A stretch of DNA of 7,923 nucleotides from CAZUCU01 sp964618845 (GCA_964618845.1 CAZUCU010000026.1:1-7923), one strand, 5' to 3'; counted from the first letter of the stretch, positions 1 to 4,549 are shown. Numbers and translations: made by a program. Notes: a model not told the origin generated them from the sequence alone.

Positions 1-561
1 ACGTGTTAAATTTTTTAATGCTTCTTTGATAATTTCTTCTGTTTTTAGTTTTTTATCAATTTTGGAAATGACATCGCGCGCATCTTTGCGAGAATAACCA
101 AGTGAGACAAGTGCCTCAATCGCATCACTTGTTCCAGATTTAACTTTTTCATCAATTTCCACAATCCCCACCTTTTCTTTTAACGCCAAAACAAGTTTTT
201 CACATTGTTTGCGACCGAGACCAGAAATTTCTTCCAAGTGTCGTGGATCTCCAGACGAAATGCCCTCTATCAATGTTTTGGTAGAAGTAGAATTTAAAAT
301 TTGAAGTGCCGTCTTCGGCCCAATTCCATTTACAGTAAGCAAAAGCTCAAAAGTTTTTTTGTCTTCTTCTTCAAGAAAGCCGTAAAGTTCCATGGAAGTT
401 TCTTTGACATCAAGATGGGTGTGAATAGAAACTTTGGAACCGACTTTTAATTTTTTGGAGTCTTCAACTGTGCAATTAACTTTATAACCAACACCACCGA
501 CATCAATTGTTACATTGGTTAAATTATTTTCTTCTATCTCTCCTTTAATTTTAGAAATCAT
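1..561 (-). CDS. ruvA: Holliday junction branch migration protein RuvA (3' end cut by window edge)
   Basis: RuvA binds four-way Holliday junctions as a tetramer and loads the RuvB helicase for branch migration in recombinational repair. The frame is open for 187 codons from ATG 561-559 and runs off the window; RuvA proteins are about 190-200 residues, so only a few are missing. Domain I opens with MISKIKGEIEE and contains the VGGVGYKV segment (about 21-28) and YGF (60-62). Domain II has two helix-hairpin-helix motifs: VNGIGPKTALQIL (77-89) and ISGLGRKQCEKLVLAL (112-127), with the GxG turns that contact DNA. Domain III is the small C-terminal helical part, SDAIEALVSLGYSRKDARDVI (from about 144), which contacts RuvB. 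No Shine-Dalgarno is visible and the promoter lies directly upstream. ruvB is not in the window; it could lie beyond the left edge. The family assignment is secure. Confidence 0.96.
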   Translation of the reverse strand, partial: MISKIKGEIEENNLTNVTIDVGGVGYKVNCTVEDSKKLKVGSKVSIHTHLDVKETSMELYGFLEEEDKKTFELLLTVNGIGPKTALQILNSTSTKTLIEGISSGDPRHLEEISGLGRKQCEKLVLALKEKVGIVEIDEKVKSGTSDAIEALVSLGYSRKDARDVISKIDKKLKTEEIIKEALKNLTR

Positions 562-596
562 ACTTCAATAATAAGAAAATAGTTGCTTATTGTCTA
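562..596 (-). promoter_or_regulatory. ruvA promoter
   Basis: On the minus strand a -35 TAGACA (596-591), a 17-base spacer and a -10 TATTAT (573-568) each match the sigma-70 consensus at 5 of 6 positions. The -10 ends 6 bases before the ruvA ATG, so the transcript probably begins at or next to the start codon. It overlaps the divergent promoter of the gene at 633. Confidence 0.62.
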
Positions 597-610
597 ATAT
601 TTGATAATTT
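583..610 (+). promoter_or_regulatory. Promoter of the orphan gene at 633
   Basis: TTGCTT (583-588), a 16-base spacer and TAATTT (605-610) preceded by TGA form an extended -10 promoter. Start would be near 617, giving a short leader that begins at the GGGAAAG ribosome-site candidate (617-623). It is interleaved with the ruvA promoter on the other strand, so the two may compete. Confidence 0.4.
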
Positions 611-632
611 GTCTTTGGGAAAGAACATTGAA

Positions 633-1127
633 ATGCAAACACCAAAAGAAAAACTGACCCTTCGACATCTGTTTTTGGCTCTGGCTTATTATTTTGCACA
701 CTTTGATTCCCGTACTCATTTTTTGTTTAATTCAAACAAAATAAGAAGGATTTATTTGCCACCGATATGGGATCCCAATTGGATTCTTTGTGATATTACT
801 GGTGGAGAAAATCTTTTTATTAGGAAGGATAACTTAATTTCTTTTTTGACGCGTTTTGCTGATACTAATAGCAATCTGAAGGAAGATTGTTTAGGACAAA
901 TTCAAAAGTTTTTTGATGTTTGTCCGATTCCCACTCCTCATGTGATTTTAAAAAAGGAAACAGATTTTCAGGCAAAACAATGTTTTCTTAAACACCAAAA
1001 AGAAATAGAAATTATTGCTATAAGAGTTCTTCAAACATATTTGAAGCACGGGGAGGAAAACAAAACACTAGGGGGTGAGAGTTCTGAAGCAGGTTTAGGG
1101 CTTGTTCTGTCTTTAAGTGTTGAATAG
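633..1127 (+). CDS. Hypothetical protein, 164 aa (unrecognised)
   Basis: I do not recognise this protein. ATG 633 is preferred over an upstream in-frame TTG at 609 because GGGAAAG (617-623) sits 9 bases before the ATG as a plausible ribosome site, and the extended -10 overlaps the TTG. The product is soluble-looking, without a signal peptide: MQTPKEKLTLRHLFLALAYY starts a probable helix, an aromatic middle holds LPPIWDPNW (about 43-51), and a helical stretch follows near LKHQKEIEIIAIRVLQTYL. The tail is Gly/Ser-rich (GGESSEAGLGL). The gene is monocistronic: divergent promoter on the left, tandem hairpins on the right. It stops with TAG, like the other two orphan genes here. The long open frame with flanking promoter and terminator supports a real gene; function unknown. 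Confidence 0.7.
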   Translation: MQTPKEKLTLRHLFLALAYYFAHFDSRTHFLFNSNKIRRIYLPPIWDPNWILCDITGGENLFIRKDNLISFLTRFADTNSNLKEDCLGQIQKFFDVCPIPTPHVILKKETDFQAKQCFLKHQKEIEIIAIRVLQTYLKHGEENKTLGGESSEAGLGLVLSLSVE

Positions 1128-1132
1128 TTTCT

Positions 1133-1161
1133 AACCCCGCGGTCGTGAGACTTTACGGAGG
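1133..1161 (+). other. First of two tandem hairpins after the 633 gene
   Basis: CCCCG (1135-1139) can pair with CGGAGG (1156-1161) with one bulged A, and inside it GTC/GAC closes a GTGA tetraloop (1145-1148). It shares AACCCCG and ACTTTACGG with the terminator that follows, in the same order and about 30 bases away, so it looks like a decayed tandem copy. It has no T run of its own. Confidence 0.45.
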
Positions 1162-1203
1162 AACCCCGTAGTGCTTTGGCACTTTACGGGGTTGATTTTT
1201 TTT
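1162..1203 (+). terminator. Rho-independent terminator of the 633 gene
   Basis: AACCCCGTA-GTGC (1162-1174) pairs with GCAC-TT-TACGGGGTT (1179-1193) around a TTTG loop, with two bulged T's, followed by GATTTTTTTTT. This is a canonical intrinsic terminator. It separates the orphan gene from rpsT, and the rpsT -35 candidate starts at its end. Confidence 0.88.
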
Positions 1204-1219
1204 AATAACCTGTTAAATT
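1192..1219 (+). promoter_or_regulatory. rpsT promoter
   Basis: TTGATT (1192-1197), a 16-base spacer and an extended -10 TGT-TAAATT (1211-1219). The -10 ends 9 bases before the rpsT ATG, so little or no leader is expected. There is no room for the usual leader-borne control of ribosomal-protein genes. Confidence 0.5.
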
Positions 1220-1228
1220 GTTTCTACT

Positions 1229-1498
1229 ATGCCAATAACAAAAGGAGGAAAAAAAGCACTAAGAACTTCTGAAAAAAAGAAAGTTTTTAATTTAAGAAGA
1301 AAAAAAAATATAAAAAGTGAGATTAAAAAGGTCGAAAAATTTATCAAAGAAGGGAAAGTAGAAGATGCACTAAAAGAACTGCCAAAAGCTTACAAAGCTC
1401 TTGATAAAGGTGCAAAGATGAATACAATCAAAAAAAATACTGCATCGAGAAAAAAATCAAGATTAGCTAAATCAATAAAGAAAATTTCAGTAAAATAA
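1229..1498 (+). CDS. rpsT: 30S ribosomal protein S20
   Basis: S20 binds 16S rRNA during early 30S assembly. The 89-residue, Lys-rich product has the family length and signature: MPITKGGKKALRTSEKKK at the start, NLRRKKNIKSEIKKVEKFI in helix 1, GKVEDALKELPKAYKALDKGAKMNTI in the middle, and KNTASRKKSRLAKSI at the end. The family forms a three-helix bundle, consistent with the repeated amphipathic basic stretches. No Shine-Dalgarno precedes the ATG; the extended -10 is 9 bases away, suggesting a leaderless transcript. The gene stands alone between a terminator and the convergent tRNA-Arg. It ends with TAA. Very secure. Confidence 0.97.
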   Translation: MPITKGGKKALRTSEKKKVFNLRRKKNIKSEIKKVEKFIKEGKVEDALKELPKAYKALDKGAKMNTIKKNTASRKKSRLAKSIKKISVK

Positions 1499-1539
1499 TC
1501 ACAAAACCAATTTTATAGAGAGGTGTTTTTTGTTGATAG

Positions 1540-1611
1540 TGCTCTCGGCAGGAATTGAACCTACATTACGACCTCCGCAAAGTCGTGTCCTATCCATTGA
1601 ACGACGAGAGC
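1540..1611 (-). tRNA. tRNA-Arg, anticodon GCG
   Basis: A complete 72-base cloverleaf: acceptor GCTCTCG/CGAGAGC, D arm GTTC/GGAC with GG in the loop, anticodon stem CGACT/GGTCG (one T-G pair), loop TTGCGGA, T arm GTAGG/CCTGC with TTCAATT, discriminator A. The anticodon is GCG (1578-1576), which reads CGC and CGU. Most bacteria instead use tRNA-Arg(ACG) edited to inosine by TadA, so G34 is unusual. The 3' CCA is not encoded (CTA follows the discriminator), so tRNA nucleotidyltransferase must add it. It is convergent with rpsT and divergent from tRNA-Gly. Confidence 0.93.
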
Positions 1612-1626
1612 AATGTTTTGAGTTTA
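1612..1626 (-). promoter_or_regulatory. Possible -10 of tRNA-Arg
   Basis: TAAACT on the minus strand (1626-1621) fits TAnnnT and ends 9 bases before the mature tRNA 5' end. I see no good -35 and no exact TGn. The spacing equals that seen for tRNA-Gly on the other strand. Confidence 0.3.
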
Positions 1627-1634
1627 CAACAAAA

Positions 1635-1663
1635 TTAGAAAAAATTCATTTTTTGAGTATAAT
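1635..1663 (+). promoter_or_regulatory. tRNA-Gly promoter
   Basis: A perfect TATAAT (1658-1663) with a weak -35 TTAGAA (1635-1640) at 17 bases. The -10 ends 9 bases before the mature tRNA 5' end (1673), leaving room for only about 1-4 leader bases. Confidence 0.6.
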
Positions 1664-1672
1664 TTTTAAAAA

Positions 1673-1743
1673 GCGAGTATGGTTTAGTGGTAGAATGTAT
1701 CCTTCCCAAGGATAAGACACGAGTTCGATTCTCGTTACTCGCA
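1673..1743 (+). tRNA. tRNA-Gly, anticodon CCC
   Basis: A 71-base cloverleaf: acceptor GCGAGTA/TACTCGC, D arm GTTT/GAAT around AGTGGTA, anticodon stem TATCC/GGATA, loop TTCCCAA with anticodon CCC (1705-1707, reads GGG), T arm ACGAG/CTCGT with TTCGATT, discriminator A1743. CCA is not encoded. The next base, 1744, is already part of the stop codon of the convergent membrane-protein gene, so the tRNA transcript must read into that gene's antisense or be trimmed there. Confidence 0.95.
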
Positions 1744-2226
1744 CTAAAACCCCAGAAACTCCATTAGTTTCTGGTGAAGTGGCTCTTCTAATTCTTCTTC
1801 ATCCAAATAGTCTAATAAAAAATCTCTAAGTAATTCTGGGTCTGTTTCTGTACTATCAAAAGGAATAATCAAAAAATTTTGCATTGCCTTTCTTGTTCTA
1901 AAAATTATTTTGTCATCGTATTCATTATCATCAACCCAAAACGACTCTAAATTGGAATAGGGGAAAAGCAAATTGCCCGCTCGCACCCCCTTTCTTGTTA
2001 TTTCAAAAGTATGTATTTCTGGTTTCTTCTTTGCCATCATTATTGATATAACAGTGAATAAGAAAAAAATTATAGACAATAGAATATTTCCAAAATAAAT
2101 CGATAAAATTATTGCTCCAACTGATACTACTCCCAATCCCCAAAACCAATCTGAAGACTTGTCACCAGTATGAGAGTGCTCGTATGCTTGCCAACTTATT
2201 CTATTTATTTTAATAGGCTGATTCAT
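1744..2226 (-). CDS. Two-helix membrane protein with PH-like C-terminal domain, 160 aa
   Basis: Visible layout: a short N-terminal stretch (ISWQAYEHSHTGDKSSDWFW, about 10-29), two hydrophobic segments forming a hairpin (about 30-46 and 48-65) closed by the basic AKKKP, then a predicted beta-rich domain (about 70-140; HTFEITRKGVRAGNLLFPYSNLESFWV), and an acidic tail (LDEEELEEPL). A membrane hairpin followed by a small beta domain with an 'ITRKGV..G' strand and a 'Y.NLESF' turn resembles bacterial PH-like membrane proteins; I infer that fold and cannot name a function. The ATG at 2226 has a perfect extended -10 just upstream and no ribosome site. The 3' end of the coding sequence forms a hairpin, and the TAG abuts tRNA-Gly. 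It follows VKOR on the same strand by 51 bases but has its own promoter. Confidence 0.82.
   Translation of the reverse strand: MNQPIKINRISWQAYEHSHTGDKSSDWFWGLGVVSVGAIILSIYFGNILLSIIFFLFTVISIMMAKKKPEIHTFEITRKGVRAGNLLFPYSNLESFWVDDNEYDDKIIFRTRKAMQNFLIIPFDSTETDPELLRDFLLDYLDEEELEEPLHQKLMEFLGF
1746..1774 (-). terminator. Hairpin in the 3' coding end of the PH-like gene
   Basis: On the minus strand CCAGAAACT (1774-1766) pairs perfectly with AGTTTCTGG (1760-1752) around AATGG, followed by GGTTTT and then the TAG stop. A 9-bp stem plus a short T run resembles an intrinsic terminator placed just before the stop codon. The T run is short, so strength is uncertain. Confidence 0.5.
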
Positions 2227-2233
2227 CTTTTTA

Positions 2234-2242
2234 ATTATAGCA
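2234..2242 (-). promoter_or_regulatory. Extended -10 promoter of the PH-like gene
   Basis: TGC-TATAAT on the minus strand (2242-2234) is a perfect extended -10, ending 7 bases before the ATG. No convincing -35 is seen, as is common with extended -10 promoters. A leaderless mRNA is inferred. Confidence 0.65.
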
Positions 2243-2253
2243 AAATGATAATG

Positions 2254-2274
2254 TTAATTATAGTGAGTAATTAA
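2254..2274. repeat. 7-bp inverted repeat between VKOR and the PH-like gene
   Basis: TTAATTA (2254-2260) and TAATTAA (2268-2274) are perfect inverted copies separated by 7 bases. The stem is all A/T, so it is a poor terminator; it could be an operator just upstream of the PH-like promoter, or chance in AT-rich DNA. Confidence 0.3.
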
Positions 2275-2277
2275 ATT

Positions 2278-2688
2278 TTAAAAAAATATTATTGATCCCA
2301 AAATAAAGATCAATGTTGTTAATAAAGCAGAAATTAAACACCACGAACACCAGGATTTAATTATAAAAGCCTGGATAAAAGTTAAAAATAAAGAAAAAAG
2401 AAAGGCCATTCCAGAAGAAAGTATTAAAATTAAATGAAAAATCTCTTTGGATGAAAAATCGAAATTCATTAAAATTAAATAATAAATTATTATAAATAGA
2501 TAATATAAACCGCCGAAGACTTCTAAACCGATTCCCAAAAAACTTGAAAATTGACCTCTAACAACTTTTTCACAGTCTGCACCCACAAAACAAACCAAGG
2601 GTTTTGCTTTTTGTTTTTCTTTATAAATTTTTATACATAAAAATAGACCCCCAAGTGCCAAAAATATAATAATTAATTCATATATCAT
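2278..2688 (-). CDS. Vitamin K epoxide reductase (VKOR) family protein
   Basis: Bacterial VKORs are inner-membrane quinone-dependent enzymes that reoxidise a DsbA-like thioredoxin-fold partner and so drive disulfide formation in exported proteins. The 136-residue product is the bare four-helix core, with hydrophobic segments at about 2-21, 54-74, 84-110 and 118-136. All four key cysteines are present: loop pair C33 and C39 (CFVGADC) and the active-site C114-S-W-C117 at the mouth of the last helix. FSSFLGIGLEVFGGLYYL (47-64) matches the conserved Ser-containing loop and following helix; Gly-Leu replaces the more common Pro-Leu. No fused thioredoxin domain is present, and no DsbA gene lies in the window, so the partner must be elsewhere. 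ATG 2688 has an extended -10 seven bases upstream. It is divergent from the CapA-like gene. Confidence 0.9.
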   Translation of the reverse strand: MIYELIIIFLALGGLFLCIKIYKEKQKAKPLVCFVGADCEKVVRGQFSSFLGIGLEVFGGLYYLFIIIYYLILMNFDFSSKEIFHLILILSSGMAFLFSLFLTFIQAFIIKSWCSWCLISALLTTLIFILGSIIFF

Positions 2689-2695
2689 TCTAATA

Positions 2696-2704
2696 AGTCT
2701 ATCA
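2696..2704 (-). promoter_or_regulatory. Extended -10 of the VKOR gene
   Basis: TGA-TAGACT on the minus strand (2704-2696) fits TGn-TAnnnT and ends 7 bases before the VKOR ATG, the same spacing as in the PH-like gene. Confidence 0.45.
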
Positions 2705-2710
2705 AATAAC

Positions 2711-2740
2711 TTGTTTTTGAGAAGTAAAATGCCATTATAT
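2711..2740 (+). promoter_or_regulatory. Promoter of the CapA-like gene
   Basis: TTGTTT (2711-2716), an 18-base spacer and TTATAT (2735-2740). The -10 ends 5 bases before ATG 2746, which is tight even for a leaderless transcript, so the exact -10 register is uncertain. It lies back to back with the VKOR promoter. Confidence 0.45.
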
Positions 2741-2745
2741 TAGTA

Positions 2746-3759
2746 ATGAAAAAATTTTTGATATTCTCGTTTTCTTTTTTTATTATAGCTTTTTTTCTTT
2801 TTTTATTTACACCTTCCAAAATTCAACCTGAAAAAATTTCTGAGATCCCAGAAAACGTAGAAAATTTTATAGAAAACAAAATTAAACAATCAGAGCCAAT
2901 AGAAATTCTTTTTGTCGGAGACATGATGTTTGATAGAGGGGTAAGATTTACTGCTCAAAAATCAGATTATGGCTCTTTGCTAAAAAGTGTTTCAAGTTTA
3001 TTCGAAGAAAAAGATTTAATAGTGGGCAATTTGGAAGGAACAATTACAAATAATCAATCTGTTTCTTTGCCCAATAGTGAAATTTTGAGATTCACTTTTG
3101 ATCCTATTCTTTTGAAAACCTTAAAAAAATATAACTTCGGTCTTGTAAGTTTGGCCAATAATCATAGTTTAGATTTTTATGCAGATGGGCTTCAACAAAC
3201 AAAAAATAATTTAGACAAATTTGAAATTTTATATTTTGGTTCCGCGATGAATAATGAAAATCTATCCAAACAAATTATCTTGGAAGATAAAAATTTTTGT
3301 TTTATTGGGTATCATGATTTGTATACAAAAAATGAAAAACCTGCTTTGGAAGAAATTCAAAAAATTCGCAGTTCTTGTTACAAGATAATAGTTTTTCCAC
3401 ATTGGGGAGAGGAATATCTGAATACTTATACCAAGAGACAACAAGAATTAGCACATAAGTTTATTGATGAGGGTGCAGATTTAATAATCGGTTCACACCC
3501 CCACGTTGTTGAACCTTTTGAAGAATATAAAGGTAAAGCAATTTTTTATTCGCTTGGTAACTTTATATTTGATCAATATTTTTCTTTTGAGACAACACAC
3601 TCCTTTGCTTTGAAAGTGATTTTTGAAGAAGATCTAACTAATTTTGAAATTATCCCAATAGGGGTAAATATGGGAGTAGTATCTTTTGCTGAAGAAGAGG
3701 ATTCAAAAAAAATCTTAAATAGTATTGATGTCTCTTCGAGGTTTAACCTCGAATTCTAA
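2746..3759 (+). CDS. CapA-family (PGA_cap) metallophosphatase-like protein
   Basis: CapA/PgsA-type proteins have a calcineurin-like metallophosphoesterase fold; the founding members take part in poly-gamma-glutamate capsule export, but many relatives have unknown substrates. The 337-residue product starts with a signal anchor (MKKFLIFSFSFFIIAFFLFLF, hydrophobic about 4-21), so the catalytic domain is probably extracytoplasmic. Metal-site motifs appear in family order: GDMMFDRGV (58-66), GNLEG (94-98), LANNHSLD (136-143), FPHWGEEY (217-224), GSHPHV (249-254) and YSLGNFIFDQ (268-277). No capB/capC partners are present, so a capsule role should not be assumed; an envelope phosphoesterase role is the safer inference. 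The last residues, SSRFNLEF, are encoded by a palindrome that recurs downstream, so the natural C-terminus may have been changed. Ends with TAA. Confidence 0.92.
   Translation: MKKFLIFSFSFFIIAFFLFLFTPSKIQPEKISEIPENVENFIENKIKQSEPIEILFVGDMMFDRGVRFTAQKSDYGSLLKSVSSLFEEKDLIVGNLEGTITNNQSVSLPNSEILRFTFDPILLKTLKKYNFGLVSLANNHSLDFYADGLQQTKNNLDKFEILYFGSAMNNENLSKQIILEDKNFCFIGYHDLYTKNEKPALEEIQKIRSSCYKIIVFPHWGEEYLNTYTKRQQELAHKFIDEGADLIIGSHPHVVEPFEEYKGKAIFYSLGNFIFDQYFSFETTHSFALKVIFEEDLTNFEIIPIGVNMGVVSFAEEEDSKKILNSIDVSSRFNLEF
3735..3753. repeat. Palindrome copy 1, inside the CapA-like coding end
   Basis: TTCGAGGTTTAACCTCGAA is a perfect 9+1+9 dyad centred on T3744. Its codons give the C-terminal SRFNLE of the CapA-like protein, and the stop codon follows 3 bases later. 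In RNA it would form a CGAGG/CCTCG stem. It has no T run, so a terminator role on this strand is doubtful. Confidence 0.8.
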
Positions 3760-3799
3760 TCAAAAGGCAAAAAATGCTTATTTTGAGCCAAAAAAACTT

Positions 3800-3816
3800 T
3801 TCGAGGTTTAACCTCG
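3800..3816. repeat. Palindrome copy 2, at left contig end
   Basis: TTCGAGGTTTAACCTCG again, 65 bases after copy 1 with unrelated sequence between. It lies 4 bases before the run of N, so the assembler stopped at this repeat. Confidence 0.85.
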
Positions 3817-3820
3817 TTTG

Positions 3821-3920
3821 NNNNNNNNNNNNNNNNNNNNNNNNNNNNNNNNNNNNNNNNNNNNNNNNNNNNNNNNNNNNNNNNNNNNNNNNNNNNNNNN
3901 NNNNNNNNNNNNNNNNNNNN
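3821..3920. other. Assembly gap (100 N)
   Basis: Exactly 100 N, a usual placeholder for a gap of unknown size. The 21 bases before it (3800-3820) are identical to the 21 bases after it (3921-3941), as expected if two contigs overlap and were not merged. The real distance may be zero or negative. No gene should be drawn through it. Confidence 0.95.
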
Positions 3921-3937
3921 TTCGAGGTTTAACCTCG
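3921..3937. repeat. Palindrome copy 3, at right contig start
   Basis: TTCGAGGTTTAACCTCG begins at the first base after the gap, followed by TTTG as in copy 2. It may be the same physical copy as copy 2. A second odd-length dyad, GCAAAATTTGC, follows at 3941-3951. Confidence 0.8.
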
Positions 3938-3958
3938 TTTGCAAAATTTGCTTGATAG

Positions 3959-3986
3959 TTGATTTTATTTTTCTTTTGGGTAGTTT
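3959..3986 (+). promoter_or_regulatory. Promoter of the orphan gene at 4007
   Basis: TTGATT (3959-3964), a 16-base spacer and TAGTTT (3981-3986). This register puts the start near 3993 and keeps the ribosome site in the mRNA. A TTATAT at 3985-3990 is an alternative -10. Confidence 0.35.
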
Positions 3987-4006
3987 ATATAGAGAAGGAG
4001 TACACC

Positions 4007-4360
4007 ATGAAAACAAAAAGATCTGTTCAGTGGGTTGTGGGTGATTTGAGTGTAGGTGCAAATGAAATTATTGCAAAGGCTCTTGGTCAGGAATGTGATC
4101 AAAATTTCTGTTCTTTCTTTTTTGAAGGTAAGCAGATGTATGGTTATTATGTCCCTTATTCAATGATTACTAGACTTCGCCAGATTGCCAGAAGACAAAG
4201 ATCAGGGATTACTTTTACTGTTTTTAAGAGGGAAGGCGATCTTTACAAAACTGTTCCCTTTGGTTCTCATCAATACAAAAGGAAGAAAGAGGATCTTGAA
4301 AAAAATATTGGTAACAAAATCAAGGAAATCAAAAAAAGAAGGAGAGAAGCGGCGCCGTAG
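4007..4360 (+). CDS. Hypothetical protein, 117 aa (unrecognised, basic C-terminus)
   Basis: I do not recognise this protein. ATG 4007 is chosen because AAGGAG (3995-4000), the clearest Shine-Dalgarno in the window, lies 6 bases upstream; an in-frame TTG at 3959 would place that site inside the coding sequence. The product is cytosolic-looking: an N-terminal mixed segment (VQWVVGDLSVGANEIIAKALG), two nearby cysteines (about 30 and 35), an aromatic stretch (YGYYVPYS), an Arg-rich segment (RLRQIARRQRSG, about 56-67), and a highly basic helical tail (KRKKEDLEKNIGNKIKEIKKRRREAAP). The basic tail could bind nucleic acid, but that is only inference from charge. The last codons (Ala-Ala-Pro-stop) are the left arm and loop of the terminator. 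Confidence 0.75.
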   Translation: MKTKRSVQWVVGDLSVGANEIIAKALGQECDQNFCSFFFEGKQMYGYYVPYSMITRLRQIARRQRSGITFTVFKREGDLYKTVPFGSHQYKRKKEDLEKNIGNKIKEIKKRRREAAP

Positions 4361-4371
4361 GCGCCGCTTTT
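4347..4371 (+). terminator. Terminator overlapping the 4007 coding end
   Basis: AAGCGGCGCC (4347-4356) and GGCGCCGCTT (4360-4369) form a perfect 10-bp stem around the triloop GTA, followed by TT. The TAG stop codon (4358-4360) lies across the loop and first base of the right arm. The stop codon of the opposite-strand micro-ORF (4372-4370) touches it, so it probably serves both strands. Confidence 0.85.
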
Positions 4372-4534
4372 AAATTAACAATTGAATAAAATATCCTACG
4401 GCAAAAGAAAATATATTTGCTGTTAATGAAAGTAAAAATGATTTATAGAAACCAAGATTTAATATTTTTTGTGTTGTTGGTTTGTCAGTTGTTGTCCAGT
4501 AGACCTTATACTGATTAAAATTATTAACAATCAA
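4370..4534 (-). CDS. Small membrane protein ORF, 54 aa (candidate)
   Basis: A minus-strand frame of 54 codons ends in TAA at 4372-4370, directly against the shared terminator. The translation looks like a real small membrane protein: a polar N-terminal part with YKVYWTTTDKPTTQKI (about 9-24), then LGFYKSFLLSLTANIFSF and AVGYFIQLLI as one long or two short hydrophobic segments (about 28-54). It fills a stretch otherwise without genes between two convergent or divergent transcription units. I do not recognise the family. The weak point is the start: there is no ATG, the only usual candidate is TTG at 4534, and a TGA-TATTAT extended -10 (4543-4535) lies immediately before it, which would start RNA inside the ORF. 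It may be a decayed gene with a lost N-terminus. Confidence 0.45.
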   Translation of the reverse strand: MIVNNFNQYKVYWTTTDKPTTQKILNLGFYKSFLLSLTANIFSFAVGYFIQLLI

Positions 4535-4549
4535 ATAATATCAAATTTA

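Noticed and set aside
609..632. TTG start extending the 633 gene by 8 residues
   Set aside because: It overlaps the probable -10 and would place the ribosome-site candidate inside the coding sequence; ATG 633 is better positioned.
1530..1715. Plus-strand open frame of 61 codons
   Set aside because: It runs through tRNA-Arg and tRNA-Gly, which have complete cloverleafs.
2746..3759. Poly-gamma-glutamate capsule locus
   Set aside because: Only the CapA-like protein is present; no capB/capC-type neighbours are seen, so the capsule pathway is not supported.
3754..3790. Minus-strand terminator GGC...GCC with A/T stem
   Set aside because: Only three G/C pairs with a bulged A/T stem, and no minus-strand gene is known to end there.
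3735..3937. CRISPR array
   Set aside because: Only two or three copies of a 17-21-base palindrome, one inside a coding sequence, irregular spacing, and no cas gene.
3756..4061. Minus-strand open frame spanning the N gap
   Set aside because: It exists only because N codons do not read as stops; it crosses an assembly gap and overlaps the better supported gene at 4007.
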